This document shows positions 29,761-40,295 of a DNA stretch of 43,957 bases, piece after piece (positions within the stretch are counted from its first letter, which is position 1; every line of letters begins with the position of its first letter). The DNA comes from Erythrobacter sp. ANT-B3C2 (GTDB lineage: Bacteria > Pseudomonadota > Alphaproteobacteria > Sphingomonadales > Sphingomonadaceae), in assembly GCA_001683845.1 (NCBI GenBank), contig LXQI01000019.1, positions 1 to 43,957 on the forward strand, given 5' to 3'. The notes under the pieces are model-generated. The model worked only from the letters and a program-made list of their open reading frames with translations, was not told the DNA's origin and did not search any database. The translations under genes were made by a program, and so were the position numbers.

Positions 29761-30230
29761 TCCGGCGCGTGCCAGGGACCGCTCTTGCCGCCGGTCTTCT
29801 CGATCAGGCGCACGTCTTCGATGACCATCGCGCGGTCCACCGCCTTGGCCATGTCATAGATTGTGAGCAGCGCAATGGAAGCCGCTGTCATGGCTTCCAT
29901 TTCGACGCCGGTTCGGCCACGGAGGGAGGCGCGCGCCATGACCGATACGGCATCGTTCTCGAACGTGAATTCGACACTCACCGCGTCGAGTGCGAGCGGA
30001 TGACACAGCGGGATCAGTTCGCCAGTGCGCTTGGCCGCCATGATCCCCGCAATGCGCGCGACGGCGAGCACATCGCCCTTGGAGCCGTTGCCCTCGCGAA
30101 CGGCCGCCAGCGCTCCGGGCGACATACGGATGCGTCCGCTGGCAGCGGCCATACGCGCGGTTTCGGCCTTGCCGCCGACATCGACCATGCGCGCCTGGCC
30201 CTGCTCGTCGAGATGGGTCAACCTCGTCAT
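29757..30230 (-). CDS. moaC: Cyclic pyranopterin monophosphate synthase MoaC
   Basis: 157-residue enzyme that completes cyclic pyranopterin monophosphate in molybdenum cofactor synthesis, working after MoaA. Motifs include [12 protein letters not shown] (15-26), the LCHPLALD loop with His77, and [10 protein letters not shown] with Asp126 and Lys129. ATG at 30230 was chosen because the family N-terminus MTxLTHLD begins there and GGAGGTGAG lies upstream; a GTG at 30257 would add nine residues. It is followed directly by moeA. Confidence 0.95.
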   Translation of the reverse strand: MTRLTHLDEQGQARMVDVGGKAETARMAAASGRIRMSPGALAAVREGNGSKGDVLAVARIAGIMAAKRTGELIPLCHPLALDAVSVEFTFENDAVSVMARASLRGRTGVEMEAMTAASIALLTIYDMAKAVDRAMVIEDVRLIEKTGGKSGPWHAPE

Positions 30231-30249
30231 GACGAGCGGCTCACCTCCA

Positions 30250-30486
30250 TTAGGCACAAGAGAAGGGATGGCTCTGGGTGCGCGGCATCATCGCTCCGCC
30301 CGCATCGAAGGTAACGGCGTTCCCGGGTCGGTGCCTCGTCGTTAATCGGGATGCCGCGCCAGGCCTCCTGGTGGCGCTGCTCCCGAGCCACCCAGCCACT
30401 CGCCGCTTCACCGGCGCGCCTGCGCAGCCCAGCAGCCGGTCGCCCTTATCGAGCCCAAAGGCGAGATAGCGGGGGCTGCTCATCAT
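30250..30486 (-). CDS. Doubtful small ORF between trpC and moaC
   Basis: A 78-codon ORF whose ATG overlaps the trpC stop (ATGA) and which ends just before moaC. The first 30 codons ([20 protein letters not shown]) look coding, but the later part has rare codons and low-complexity basic composition. Another frame remains open after about 30390 and would give WRGIPINDE-type sequence through to the moaC start region, so the gene may be frameshifted or spurious. No family is recognised. Only the coupling to trpC and the 250-base gap argue for it. Confidence 0.3.
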   Translation of the reverse strand: MMSSPRYLAFGLDKGDRLLGCAGAPVKRRVAGWLGSSATRRPGAASRLTTRHRPGNAVTFDAGGAMMPRTQSHPFSCA

Positions 30487-31286
30487 CCCGCCGCCTCGCC
30501 TCCCAGCAGCGCCGCAGTCGCCGCCGCCAGATCGGGTGCGCGCATCAGGCTTTCGCCGACCAGAAAGGTGTGCACTCCACTGCTCGCCAGACGGCGCAGG
30601 TCCGTGTGGGTGGCGATTCCGCTTTCGCCCACCAGCAGCGCATCGACCGGGGCGAGCGGCGCGAGGCGTTCGGTGGTGGCGAGATCGGTACGGAAGCTGC
30701 GCAAATCGCGGTTGTTGATGCCGATCAGCCGCGTCGCGAGGCGGGCGGCACGGTCGAGCTCGGCTGCGTTATGCACCTCCACCAGCACATCCATCCCGCG
30801 TTCCAGCGCTGCGGCCTCGAGTTCTGCCATCTGCGAATCCCCCAGAGCGGCGACGATCAGCAGGATCGCATCGGCGCCGATGGCGCGCGCCTCGGCCACC
30901 TGCCATGGATCGAGCGTGAAATCCTTGCGCAGCACCGGCAGCGGGCAGGCCGCGCGCGCTTCCAGCAGATAATCCTCGTGCCCCTGAAAATGCGGTGCAT
31001 CGGTGAGGACGGACAGGCAGGCGGCGCCGCCACGCTGATAGGCCTGCGCGTGCTCGGCAGGGTGGAAATCGTCGCGGATCAACCCTTTGGAGGGCGATGC
31101 TTTCTTGATTTCTGCAATCAATGCGAAGGAGCCGCGGGCCAGCTTCTCCTCCAGCGCGGCGCGAAAGCCGCGCGGAGGGGAGGCGGAGGCAGCGCGTCGA
31201 TCAAGGTCGCCGATGGACGCGAGGCCCTTGCGCGCTTGCACCTCCTCCAGCTTGACCGCGCAGATCTGGGCGAGGCGGTCGCTCAT
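30483..31286 (-). CDS. trpC: Indole-3-glycerol phosphate synthase
   Basis: 267-residue TIM-barrel enzyme that closes the indole ring in tryptophan synthesis. Hallmarks are [14 protein letters not shown] (catalytic Lys) near 57-70, [12 protein letters not shown] (catalytic Lys) near 120, [19 protein letters not shown] and VGESGI. The ATG at 31286 overlaps the trpD stop (ATGA). It is not fused to TrpF, unlike in E. coli. Confidence 0.96.
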   Translation of the reverse strand: MSDRLAQICAVKLEEVQARKGLASIGDLDRRAASASPPRGFRAALEEKLARGSFALIAEIKKASPSKGLIRDDFHPAEHAQAYQRGGAACLSVLTDAPHFQGHEDYLLEARAACPLPVLRKDFTLDPWQVAEARAIGADAILLIVAALGDSQMAELEAAALERGMDVLVEVHNAAELDRAARLATRLIGINNRDLRSFRTDLATTERLAPLAPVDALLVGESGIATHTDLRRLASSGVHTFLVGESLMRAPDLAAATAALLGGEAAG

Positions 31287-32275
31287 CGGGCCGTCGCGAT
31301 CCAGCAATCGAGCAACGCAGTGGCCAGGCCGCGATCGATCGCCTCGGCCGCCTCTTCCACGCCAGCGCTCCAGCTCTCGGCCTCTCCCGCCACGATCAGC
31401 GCACCGGCGGCGTTGAACAGCACTGCATCGCGATAGGGGCCGGGTGCGCCCAGCAGCAGTTCGCGCAGGGCGGCGGCGTTGTGCACCGCCCCGCCGCCGC
31501 GGATCGCCTCCACCGGTTCGCTGGGCAGACCCGCCTCCGAGGCATCCACGCGGCTCATCGCCAGCGCGCCGCCGGTGATGGTCGCGACCGTATTGCCACC
31601 CGCCAGGCTCAGTTCGTCCAGCCCCTCGTCGCCCGAGACGACCATCGAGTGCCCGGTGCCGAGCCGCGCCAGTGCCTCGGCATAGACCGGCACGTAATCG
31701 GGCCGCGCGATGCCGACCAGCTGGCGGCGCACGCCGGCCGGGTTGGCCAGCGGGCCCATCAAATTAAAGATCGTCCGCTGGCCCAGCGCGCGGCGGATGG
31801 GCTGGATGCGCGCCATCGCCGGGTGGTGAGTCTGCGCGAAAAGGAAGCCGATGCCGATCTCGCGCAGGGTCATTTCGGCGGTGCGCCCGGCGGCTTCCAT
31901 GTCGAGCCCCAGCGCCTCCAGCGTATCCGCAGCGCCGGCCTTGCTGGAGGCGGCGCGGTTGCCGTGCTTGGCGACCGGCACACCGCAGGCCGCCACCACG
32001 ATCGCGACAGCGGTCGAGACGTTGAGCGTGTGGTGCCCGTCGCCTCCCGTGCCGCAGACGTCGATGGCGTTGGCTGGCGCCTCGACCGGCACCAGCCTAG
32101 CCCGCATTGCCCGGGCGGCGCCGGCGATTTCACCCGCGGTCTCACCCCGATTGGACAGCGCCAGCAGGAAGCGTGCGATTGCCTCATCCGAAGGCGCCCC
32201 ATCGAGCATGATGCCGAAGGCGGCTTCGGCCTCCTCCTCGGACAGTGCCCGGTCGGTGGCGGGCAGCACGTTCAT
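31283..32275 (-). CDS. trpD: Anthranilate phosphoribosyltransferase
   Basis: 330-residue enzyme that transfers phosphoribosyl to anthranilate. The PRPP-binding [15 protein letters not shown] (about 74-88), [32 protein letters not shown] and the GDEGLDELS acidic metal site are all present. ATG 32275 overlaps the trpG stop (ATGA), and its stop overlaps trpC. It is a separate polypeptide, not fused with TrpG. Confidence 0.97.
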   Translation of the reverse strand: MNVLPATDRALSEEEAEAAFGIMLDGAPSDEAIARFLLALSNRGETAGEIAGAARAMRARLVPVEAPANAIDVCGTGGDGHHTLNVSTAVAIVVAACGVPVAKHGNRAASSKAGAADTLEALGLDMEAAGRTAEMTLREIGIGFLFAQTHHPAMARIQPIRRALGQRTIFNLMGPLANPAGVRRQLVGIARPDYVPVYAEALARLGTGHSMVVSGDEGLDELSLAGGNTVATITGGALAMSRVDASEAGLPSEPVEAIRGGGAVHNAAALRELLLGAPGPYRDAVLFNAAGALIVAGEAESWSAGVEEAAEAIDRGLATALLDCWIATAR

Positions 32276-32871
32276 GCGGGCACCTTCGCTTCGATGCCGC
32301 AGAGCTTCAGGAAGTTGGCCAGCAGCGCATGACCGTGCTCGGTGGCGATGCTCTCGGGGTGGAACTGCACGCCGTGGATCGGCAATGTGGCGTGGCGCAT
32401 GCCCATGACGCAGGTGCCCTTGAGCCCGGGTGTTTCGCTTGTGCCATTGACCAGCAGCGCGGGCGGCAGGTCCTCGACGATCAGGGAATGGTAGCGGGTG
32501 GCGGTAAAGGGGGCGGGCAGGCCGGCGAAGACCCCGCTGCCATCGTGCGTGACCGGGCTGGTCTTGCCATGCATCAGACCGCCGCGCTTCACCGTGCCGC
32601 CGAAATGCTGCCCGATCGCCTGATGGCCGAGGCATACGCCCAGCAGCGGCGTGCCCGCATCGGCACAGGCGGCGACCAGCTCGAGGCTGATGCCCGCCTC
32701 GTTGGGCGTGCAGGGGCCCGGCGAAATGAGGAAGCCCTTCGCGCCGCTTGCCAGCGCCTCCGCGGCAGTGAGCGCGTCGTTGCGCACCACCTCCACTGCG
32801 GCCCCCAGCTCCATCAGATAATGGACGAGGTTGAAGGTGAAGCTGTCGTAATTGTCGATGACGAGGATCAT
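32272..32871 (-). CDS. trpG: Anthranilate synthase component II (glutamine amidotransferase)
   Basis: 199-residue class I glutamine amidotransferase that supplies ammonia to TrpE. The oxyanion motif [12 protein letters not shown] is near 49-60, the nucleophile Cys80 lies in GVCLGHQ, and the His171-Glu173 pair in QFHPES. In many bacteria the same protein serves p-aminobenzoate synthesis; no separate pabA is seen here. It starts 9 bases after the trpE stop. Confidence 0.96.
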   Translation of the reverse strand: MILVIDNYDSFTFNLVHYLMELGAAVEVVRNDALTAAEALASGAKGFLISPGPCTPNEAGISLELVAACADAGTPLLGVCLGHQAIGQHFGGTVKRGGLMHGKTSPVTHDGSGVFAGLPAPFTATRYHSLIVEDLPPALLVNGTSETPGLKGTCVMGMRHATLPIHGVQFHPESIATEHGHALLANFLKLCGIEAKVPA

Positions 32872-32880
32872 GGCGCGTGG

Positions 32881-34314
32881 CTACTGCCCGAATTCCGCCT
32901 CGCCCGCCAGCCGCACGGCCTCGCGGGCGGCGGCCAGCAGCGCGGCGGCCTTGGCCTCGCATTCGCGCTGTTCGGAGGCCGGGTCGCTGTCGGCCACGAT
33001 CCCGGCGCCGGCCTGCACGTGCATCACGCCATCCTTGACCACCGCGGTGCGCAGCACGATGCAGCTATCCACCGCTCCGTCGGGCGCGAAATAGCCCACG
33101 CCGCCAGCATAGGCGCCCCGGGTTTCGGGCTCGAGTTCGGCGATGATCTGGCAGGCGCGGATCTTCGGCGCGCCCGATACGGTGCCGGCAGGGAAGCCCG
33201 CGAACAGCGCGTCGAGCGCGTCGCGGCCCTCGGCCAATCGGCCGACCACGTTGCTGACGATGTGCATCACGTGGCTGTAGCGCTCGATGGTGAAACTGTC
33301 GGTCACCGCTACGCTGCCCGCCGCCGCCACACGGCCGACATCGTTGCGCCCCAGATCGAGCAACATCAGGTGTTCGGCGCATTCCTTCGGGTCCGCCAGC
33401 AGGGCGAGTTCGGCGGCGCGGTCTTCCTCCTGCGAGCGGCCGCGCGGGCGGGTGCCGGCGATCGGCCGCACGGTGATCTCGCCATCGCGCACCCGCACGA
33501 GGATCTCGGGGCTGGAGCCGACCACCGCGAAGCCCGGCAGGTCGAGAAAATAGAGGAACGGCGAGGGGTTCACGCGCCGCAGCGCGCGGTACAGCGCCAG
33601 CGGCGGCAGCGGGAACGGGCAGGTGAAGCGCTGCGCGAGCACCACCTGGAAGATGTCCCCCGCGGTAATGTAATCCTTCGCCCGTGCCACCATCGCCGAG
33701 TAATCGGCGCCGGTGAGGGTGGGCTCCAGCGCCAGTTCCGGCAACTCGGCGGCACGGACGTTGGGCGGAACAGGAGCGGAAAGGCGGCGCAGGGCGGCTT
33801 CGGTCCGCTCGCCGGCCTGCTCGATCTGGCGCTCGGGCTTGCCGCCCTCGGCCCAGAGCGGCGCGATGCAAAACAGCGTATCGGTCAGCCCGTCGAACAC
33901 CAGGATCAGCGTGGGGCGCACGAACAACATGTCGGGCAGAGCCAGCGGGCCTGCCGGTGCGCGGGGCAGATCTTCGACCAAGCCGATGGTCTCGTAGCCG
34001 AAATAGCCGACGAGGCAGGCGAGCGCGGGCGGCAGCTCGGGCGGCACCGCAATCCGGCACCCAGCGGCCAGTGCGCGCAGCTCGGCCAGGCTGGTGCCGG
34101 GGAGGGAGGTGAAGGCGGCGCGATCGTGGCGCCAGCGGCGGTTGACTTCGCAGGCTGGGCCGGTGGCGCGAAAGAGCAGGTCCGGCTCCAGCCCGAGCAG
34201 CGAATAGCGCCCGCGAATGGCGCCGCCCTCCACCGATTCGAGCAGGAAATCGCCGCGTCCGGGCTCGATCAGCTTGAGCGCCGCGCCGACCGGCGTCTCC
34301 GTATCGGCGACCAC
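32881..34314 (-). CDS. trpE: Anthranilate synthase component I (start codon uncertain)
   Basis: Chorismate-using subunit of anthranilate synthase. The C-terminal catalytic region is complete: AGDIFQVVLAQRF, PSPFLYFLDLPGFAVVGSSPE, RPIAGTRPRG, LLDLGRNDVGRV and PAGTVSGAPKIRACQII. From the first standard start (GTG 34314) it has 477 residues. Family-like sequence, however, continues upstream in frame for 30 codons (EALANAEAARRCLAAG, then EPALVWRQ) as far as a CTG at 34404 that overlaps the ppiD stop (CTGA). No ATG, GTG or TTG exists there. With the CTG the protein would be 507 residues, the usual length, so I believe translation starts upstream of the listed coordinate. Confidence 0.9.
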   Translation of the reverse strand: MVADTETPVGAALKLIEPGRGDFLLESVEGGAIRGRYSLLGLEPDLLFRATGPACEVNRRWRHDRAAFTSLPGTSLAELRALAAGCRIAVPPELPPALACLVGYFGYETIGLVEDLPRAPAGPLALPDMLFVRPTLILVFDGLTDTLFCIAPLWAEGGKPERQIEQAGERTEAALRRLSAPVPPNVRAAELPELALEPTLTGADYSAMVARAKDYITAGDIFQVVLAQRFTCPFPLPPLALYRALRRVNPSPFLYFLDLPGFAVVGSSPEILVRVRDGEITVRPIAGTRPRGRSQEEDRAAELALLADPKECAEHLMLLDLGRNDVGRVAAAGSVAVTDSFTIERYSHVMHIVSNVVGRLAEGRDALDALFAGFPAGTVSGAPKIRACQIIAELEPETRGAYAGGVGYFAPDGAVDSCIVLRTAVVKDGVMHVQAGAGIVADSDPASEQRECEAKAAALLAAAREAVRLAGEAEFGQ

Positions 34315-34400
34315 CTGTCGCCAGACCAGCGCAGGCTCGCCCGCCGCAAGGCAGCGGCGCGCGGCTTCGGCATTGGCGAGAGCTTCCAGCGCCGGCGGCC

Positions 34401-36335
34401 TCAGTTGGCGCTGCCGGTCAGCTGCGCGGCCACTGCCTGCACCGCTTGGCTGTTGCGCTCCACGCCGACCTCGGCCTGCACTGCGGCGGTGAACTGCGTG
34501 ACATATTCCTCGGCCGTCACCGTGCCCAATTGCTGCAGCACCGCCGTGACGATCGGATCGTCCTGCGCAATCGCGCCGGCCGTCACCTCGTCCACCTGCA
34601 CCACGAACCAGCCATTGTCGTTGGCATCTTCCAGCTTCTTCACCGAGCCCTGCGCCATCGAGAAGAACAGCGCCAGCGGAGCCGGCACCTGGCCGATCTG
34701 CGCCAGTTCCTCGCGGCTCAGCGAAAGGCTCTCGGGCGCGGGCAGGCTGCGCTGCTCAGCGGCGATCGCCTGGGCCAGCGTGCTGCCCCGGGCCATGCGC
34801 TGGATCACCCGGTCGGCCGCCGCACGAGCCAACGCCGCGCCGCGATCGCGCCGCCAGAAGGAAGCGACCTGCTCGCGGATCTCCGCCAGCGGGGCAATCG
34901 CCGAGGCGGTCACCTCGGAGACATCGAACATCATGTAGCGTTCGCCTGCCGTCACCTGGGCCAGCTGCGCCTCGCCCTCGGCCACGTCGAAGGCGAGCGG
35001 CAGCACCGGGGCGAGCACCGGCGGCACGGTCTCGCCGGCAACACCGTAGATCGCGCCATCGGCGGTCACGGGGCGCGAGATGGCCAGCGTGAGGCCGAGT
35101 TCCTGCGCCACCTCGGTGAGGCTGGCGCCCTCCTGCAACTGCTCATCCAGCCGGGTCAGCAACTCGGCAAAGGCGGTGCGGCGCGTTTCCTCCGTCAGTC
35201 TCGTGGTCAACTCGCCGCGAACCTGCTCGAGCGTGCGCGCCGGCGTGCGCTCCACTGCGTCGACGCGCAGCACGTACCAGCCGAGCTCCCCGCGGGCAGG
35301 GGCGGCAATCGCGCCCTGGGCAGCCTGGAAGCCCGCCGTGGCGACCGCGGCCGAGCTTGCCTGCGCCAGCTGTGCCTGAGCCGCCGGGCCGATCGGGGTG
35401 GTGCGCAGCCCCTTCGATTCGGCGGAGGCATCAAGCGAGGTGCCGCCGCGCACCTCGGCCACGATGGCCTGCGCTGCGGCCTGCGTGGGCACCACCAGCT
35501 GGGTGAAGCGGCGCAGCTCGCGTGCCACATACTGCCCGCGATCGCGGCGATAGGCCTGCGCCAGCTGCTCCTCGGTCGGCGCGGGCAACTGGCCGATCGA
35601 CTCCTCGCCAAAATCGACATAGCGGATCACCCGCCGCTCTGGGCGAATATAGAGCCGGCTGGTAGCGGTGTAATATTCCTGTAGCTGCGCCGGGGTCGGC
35701 CCGCTCTCGGGCGCATAGGCCGCGGCCGGCAGCAGCGCCAGCGCGCCCGCGCGCCGCTCGCGCAGCAGCGAGGCATAGCGCCGGCCGATGCTCGCGGGCA
35801 TCACCGGGGAAAGCGCAATCGGGGTCAGCAGCTGGCGGGCGAACAGGCCCATCGCCAGATCCTTGCGCACCGCCGCCTCGCTGAGCCCGCGCTGACTGAT
35901 CGCGGCACGATAGGCGGCCTGGTCGAACGATCCGTCCGGCCCGCGGAAGGCGGGCAGCTGCAGCAATTCGCTGTCGATCAACCGGTTGCCCGCGCGCAGG
36001 CCATGCTGGCGGCCGAACTCCGCCAAGGCGGCGCGGCGCACCATCTGGTCGAGGAGCTCATCGAGCGCGCCATTCCCCACGAAGGCTTCCATCGTCATCG
36101 TGGGGTTCTGCTGCTGCACCTGCCCAAGCGCGTTGGAGGCGTTCATCTCCAACTCGGCGGCATCGATCCGCTCGTCGCCCACCACCGCCACGCGATCGCC
36201 CCCGGCGACCCCGCCGAAGGTGGTGACGTTGGCCACATCCGCGCTGGCGAAGGCGACCGCCACCAGGCCCAGGAAGGCCAGCGTGACGGCAATGCCCAGC
36301 TTGGACTTGAAGAAACTGCGAAACAGGGTGAGCAT
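34401..36335 (-). CDS. ppiD: Membrane-anchored peptidyl-prolyl isomerase (PpiD/SurA-like)
   Basis: 644-residue periplasmic folding factor. An N-terminal anchor (FFKSKLGIAVTLAFLGLVAVAF, about 7-28) is followed by SurA_N-type sequence (residues 35-190), a parvulin-like rotamase region (about 240-370) and a second, more degenerate parvulin-like region. Length and layout match PpiD. ATG 36335 was chosen since the next ATG upstream adds only a polar leader before the anchor. It is the first gene of the trp cluster, as in many sphingomonads. Confidence 0.9.
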   Translation of the reverse strand: MLTLFRSFFKSKLGIAVTLAFLGLVAVAFASADVANVTTFGGVAGGDRVAVVGDERIDAAELEMNASNALGQVQQQNPTMTMEAFVGNGALDELLDQMVRRAALAEFGRQHGLRAGNRLIDSELLQLPAFRGPDGSFDQAAYRAAISQRGLSEAAVRKDLAMGLFARQLLTPIALSPVMPASIGRRYASLLRERRAGALALLPAAAYAPESGPTPAQLQEYYTATSRLYIRPERRVIRYVDFGEESIGQLPAPTEEQLAQAYRRDRGQYVARELRRFTQLVVPTQAAAQAIVAEVRGGTSLDASAESKGLRTTPIGPAAQAQLAQASSAAVATAGFQAAQGAIAAPARGELGWYVLRVDAVERTPARTLEQVRGELTTRLTEETRRTAFAELLTRLDEQLQEGASLTEVAQELGLTLAISRPVTADGAIYGVAGETVPPVLAPVLPLAFDVAEGEAQLAQVTAGERYMMFDVSEVTASAIAPLAEIREQVASFWRRDRGAALARAAADRVIQRMARGSTLAQAIAAEQRSLPAPESLSLSREELAQIGQVPAPLALFFSMAQGSVKKLEDANDNGWFVVQVDEVTAGAIAQDDPIVTAVLQQLGTVTAEEYVTQFTAAVQAEVGVERNSQAVQAVAAQLTGSAN

Positions 36336-36464
36336 GAAGCGGCTTTGCGGATCCCGTGCGCCGGATGGCGGCATTTTCGGCCCGGGGCCTTATCCCGCCT
36401 GCGGCCACTCCGCAACAGCCGAGGCCCTTCCTGTCTTTCCCGCCGACATGTGGACAAGCGGCTT

Positions 36465-36493
36465 TTGACATCACCCATGCAGCGGACTAGCGG
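36465..36493 (+). promoter_or_regulatory. Candidate tpiA promoter
   Basis: A perfect TTGACA (36465-36470) is followed after 17 bases by a poor -10 (TAGCGG, 36488-36493), 57 bases before tpiA. The region is the divergent ppiD-tpiA spacer. Confidence 0.35.
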
Positions 36494-36550
36494 GCGTGCA
36501 CTTCGGCCGATGCGGGCCTTTCCTTGATTTAATACCAAGCGAGGTTTCCG

Positions 36551-37306
36551 ATGACCCAGCGCCCATACATCGTCGGCAACTGGAAGATGAATGGCATGCG
36601 CGCGATGCTGGGGGAGGCGCGCGCGATCGACCGTGCGGCCGAGCGCTTGATCAAGGCCGAGGTGGCATTGGCGCCCCCGTTCACGATGATCCATGCGATC
36701 CGCAGAGAGGCGCAGCTGATCGGGGTCGGCGCGCAGAATTGCCAGCCCGAGGACGGGCTGGAGCACACCGGCGAAATTTCGCCGGCGATGGTGAAGGATG
36801 CCGGCGCCGGCTTCGTGATACTTGGCCATTGCGAGCGGCGCGCGCATCACCACGAGACCGATGCCATGATCAAAGCCAAGGCCGAGGCGGCGCTGGCGGT
36901 GGGCCTCGGCGTAATCGTGTGCGTGGGCGAAACCGGGGAGCAGCGCAAAGCCGGACAGGCCGAACAGGCGATCGCGGCGCGGCTGAAGGGCTCCCTACCC
37001 GGCGGCGACAATGCGGCGGAGAAGCTCACCGTAGCATATGAACCGATCTGGGCGGTGGGCAGCGGACGCACGCCCACGCCGGACGAGATCGGCGCGGTGC
37101 ATCGCATGATCCGCTCTCAGCTGATGGAAACCTATGGCGAGGGTGCGGCCGCTGTTCGAATCCTCTACGGTGGCTCGGTCAACGTCGAGAACGCGGCCGA
37201 GCTGCTCTCGGCGGACGAGGTGGGCGGGGTGCTGGTGGGCGGGGCCAGCCGTTCGGCCGAAAGCTTTCTTGGGATCATCGCCGCCGCTGCCGAACGCGGC
37301 TCCTGA
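36551..37306 (+). CDS. tpiA: Triosephosphate isomerase
   Basis: 251-residue glycolytic enzyme interconverting dihydroxyacetone phosphate and glyceraldehyde 3-phosphate. Catalytic residues are Asn10 and Lys12 (NWKMNG), His92 (GHCERR, where Ser of the usual HSERR is Cys) and Glu163 (AYEPIWAVG). Phosphate loop GGSVN and VGGAS follow. ATG at 36551 with GAGG upstream. It diverges from ppiD. Confidence 0.97.
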   Translation: MTQRPYIVGNWKMNGMRAMLGEARAIDRAAERLIKAEVALAPPFTMIHAIRREAQLIGVGAQNCQPEDGLEHTGEISPAMVKDAGAGFVILGHCERRAHHHETDAMIKAKAEAALAVGLGVIVCVGETGEQRKAGQAEQAIAARLKGSLPGGDNAAEKLTVAYEPIWAVGSGRTPTPDEIGAVHRMIRSQLMETYGEGAAAVRILYGGSVNVENAAELLSADEVGGVLVGGASRSAESFLGIIAAAAERGS

Positions 37307-37426
37307 TCGCCGCGCCCCGGGATTTTCGGGGAGAGCATCAGCGGCACGGGCGGCGCACGGCTTGTGCCGGTGCGCGCCAGCCCCTAGATGCGCGCCCTTA
37401 CATTCACCGACAGAGCGCCCGTCACG

Positions 37427-37843
37427 ATGTTCATCTTCCTCACCGTCATCCAGGGGATCGTTGCGGCGACGCTGGTCGGGCTGATCCTGATGCAGCGCTC
37501 CGAAGGCGGCGGACTGGGGATCGGCGGCGGCGGCAGCCCCGGCGGGCTAATGAGCGCCCGTGGCGCGGCCGATTTCATGACCCGCGCGACCAAGTGGCTG
37601 GCGGTGCTGTTCGTGGTGCTGGCGATCGTGCTGGCAGCGATGGCGGTGGACCGGGCGAGCGGGCGCGAGATCGACACCAGCCTCCAGCGCCCGGTCAGCG
37701 ACCCGCTGGCAGACCCGATCGCAAGCCCCGGCGCCCCGGCGCCGCCTCCAGATCTGATCCCGGGCGATCCGGGGCTCGATGGCCAGGCGCCGGTCAGCCC
37801 AATCCCTGCCACCCCGTCGGATCCCCTCGCCGAAGTCCAGTAA
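37427..37843 (+). CDS. secG: Preprotein translocase subunit SecG
   Basis: 138-residue accessory subunit of the SecYEG channel. Two helices (about 1-22 and 55-77) flank the signature QRSEGGGLGIGGGGSPGGLMSARG-like loop. The C-terminal 55 residues are a Pro/Asp-rich tail common in alphaproteobacteria. ATG at 37427 gives the family N-terminus (MFIFLTVIQG); an ATG at 37388 would add 13 polar residues before the first helix. It lies between tpiA and pyrG, a usual order. Confidence 0.93.
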   Translation: MFIFLTVIQGIVAATLVGLILMQRSEGGGLGIGGGGSPGGLMSARGAADFMTRATKWLAVLFVVLAIVLAAMAVDRASGREIDTSLQRPVSDPLADPIASPGAPAPPPDLIPGDPGLDGQAPVSPIPATPSDPLAEVQ

Positions 37844-37959
37844 CGCGCCGGAAGATACGGCAGGGAGGGGGTACGAGCTCCTTCTTGCCACGCGCTGCTC
37901 GCCGCTTCTGTGCAAAGACCGCGGCTTGCGGCTTGCGCCGAATCCGCCGCCACGCCTAA

Positions 37960-39606
<1,647 letters not shown>

Positions 39607-39614
39607 AAACAAGG

Positions 39615-39665
39615 AGGGCGGAGCCCACGGCCCCGCCCCCGATCATCTCAAACCCATGGTTTGAG
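39615..39665. terminator. Two stem-loops between convergent pyrG and hsp20
   Basis: GGGCGG...CCGCCC (about 39615-39638) and a near-palindrome CTCAAAC-CCATG-GTTTGAG (39647-39665) fill the 65-base gap between the convergent stops. The second reads alike on both strands and could end transcription in either direction. Confidence 0.5.
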
Positions 39666-39671
39666 CAGAGG

Positions 39672-40139
39672 TCAGGCCGCGTCGGCCTGCTCGCCTTCGT
39701 TCACCACTTCCAGCTTGCGCTGGCCGCCGACCTGAATCTTCTTGGGCTTCATCGCCTCGGGCACTTCGCGCACGAGATCGATCACCAGCAGCCCATCGGC
39801 TAGGTCTGCATTGTCCACGCGGACGAAATCGGCCAGCTCGAAGCGCCGCTCGAAGCCGCGATTGGCGATGCCGACATGCAGCATGTCACCCCCCGGCTGC
39901 TCCTCGCGCCGGCGGCCCTGCACCACCAGCAGGTTCTGCTGGGCGGTGATGTCGAGATCCTGCGCGCGGAAGCCCGCCACCGCGATGGTGATGCGATAAG
40001 CATCCTCGCTGCGGCGCTCGATATTGAACGGCGGGAAGTTATCGCCACCCTGGGTTCGGCCCTGGTTCTCCAGTAGGTCGAACAGCCGGTCGAAGCCAAC
40101 GGTGGAACGGCGATAGGGGGTAAAGTCAAAACGGGTCAT
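39672..40139 (-). CDS. Hsp20/IbpA-type small heat-shock protein
   Basis: 155-residue alpha-crystallin-type chaperone that holds unfolding proteins. An N-terminal segment (YRRSTVGFDRLFDLLEN) typical of the IbpA class precedes the alpha-crystallin domain (about 37-130: PPFNIERRSEDAYRI, AGFRAQDLDI and GIANRGFERRFELADFV). The C-terminus is longer than in E. coli IbpA and lacks a clear I-x-I tail motif, although KKIQV is close. Start ATG 40139 has CAGGAGGAT upstream, a site buried in a predicted thermometer hairpin. It has a heat-shock type promoter and is monocistronic. Confidence 0.95.
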   Translation of the reverse strand: MTRFDFTPYRRSTVGFDRLFDLLENQGRTQGGDNFPPFNIERRSEDAYRITIAVAGFRAQDLDITAQQNLLVVQGRRREEQPGGDMLHVGIANRGFERRFELADFVRVDNADLADGLLVIDLVREVPEAMKPKKIQVGGQRKLEVVNEGEQADAA

Positions 40140-40145
40140 CGAAAC

Positions 40146-40166
40146 AAATCCTCCTGTGAGCAATTT
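40146..40166 (-). promoter_or_regulatory. ROSE-type RNA thermometer hairpin over the hsp20 ribosome binding site
   Basis: On the minus strand AAATTGCTC, a 4-base loop ACAG, and GAGGATTT can fold into a hairpin that hides the Shine-Dalgarno sequence. The pairing leaves the G of TTGCTC unpaired, as in the SD-masking stem of ROSE elements (UUGCU against GGAGG). It lies 6-27 bases before the hsp20 ATG. More GC-rich inverted stretches upstream could form the other ROSE stems. Confidence 0.7.
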
Positions 40167-40240
40167 GAACGGGATGGGCCCGCGTTGCTGCGGCACCCAC
40201 TGCCGTGGCGCCCTTGCGGCACGCACCGACAGCGCTAGAG

Positions 40241-40267
40241 ATATTGGCGGTGCGAGGGGAGTTCAAG
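40241..40267 (-). promoter_or_regulatory. Sigma-32 (RpoH) promoter of hsp20
   Basis: Minus strand CTTGAA (40262-40267), 14 bases, then CCAATAT (40241-40247). This fits alphaproteobacterial RpoH promoters (CTTG-N16/17-CYTAT). The predicted leader of about 95 bases is the length expected for a ROSE element. Confidence 0.65.
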
Positions 40268-40295
40268 AGGCTCCCGCGCCGATGAAGGAACGTCC

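Noticed and set aside
36821-36846. Apparent mutation GHCERR in triosephosphate isomerase
   Set aside because: Only the Ser of HSERR is changed to Cys; catalytic His, Glu and Lys are intact, and such variation is tolerated in the family.
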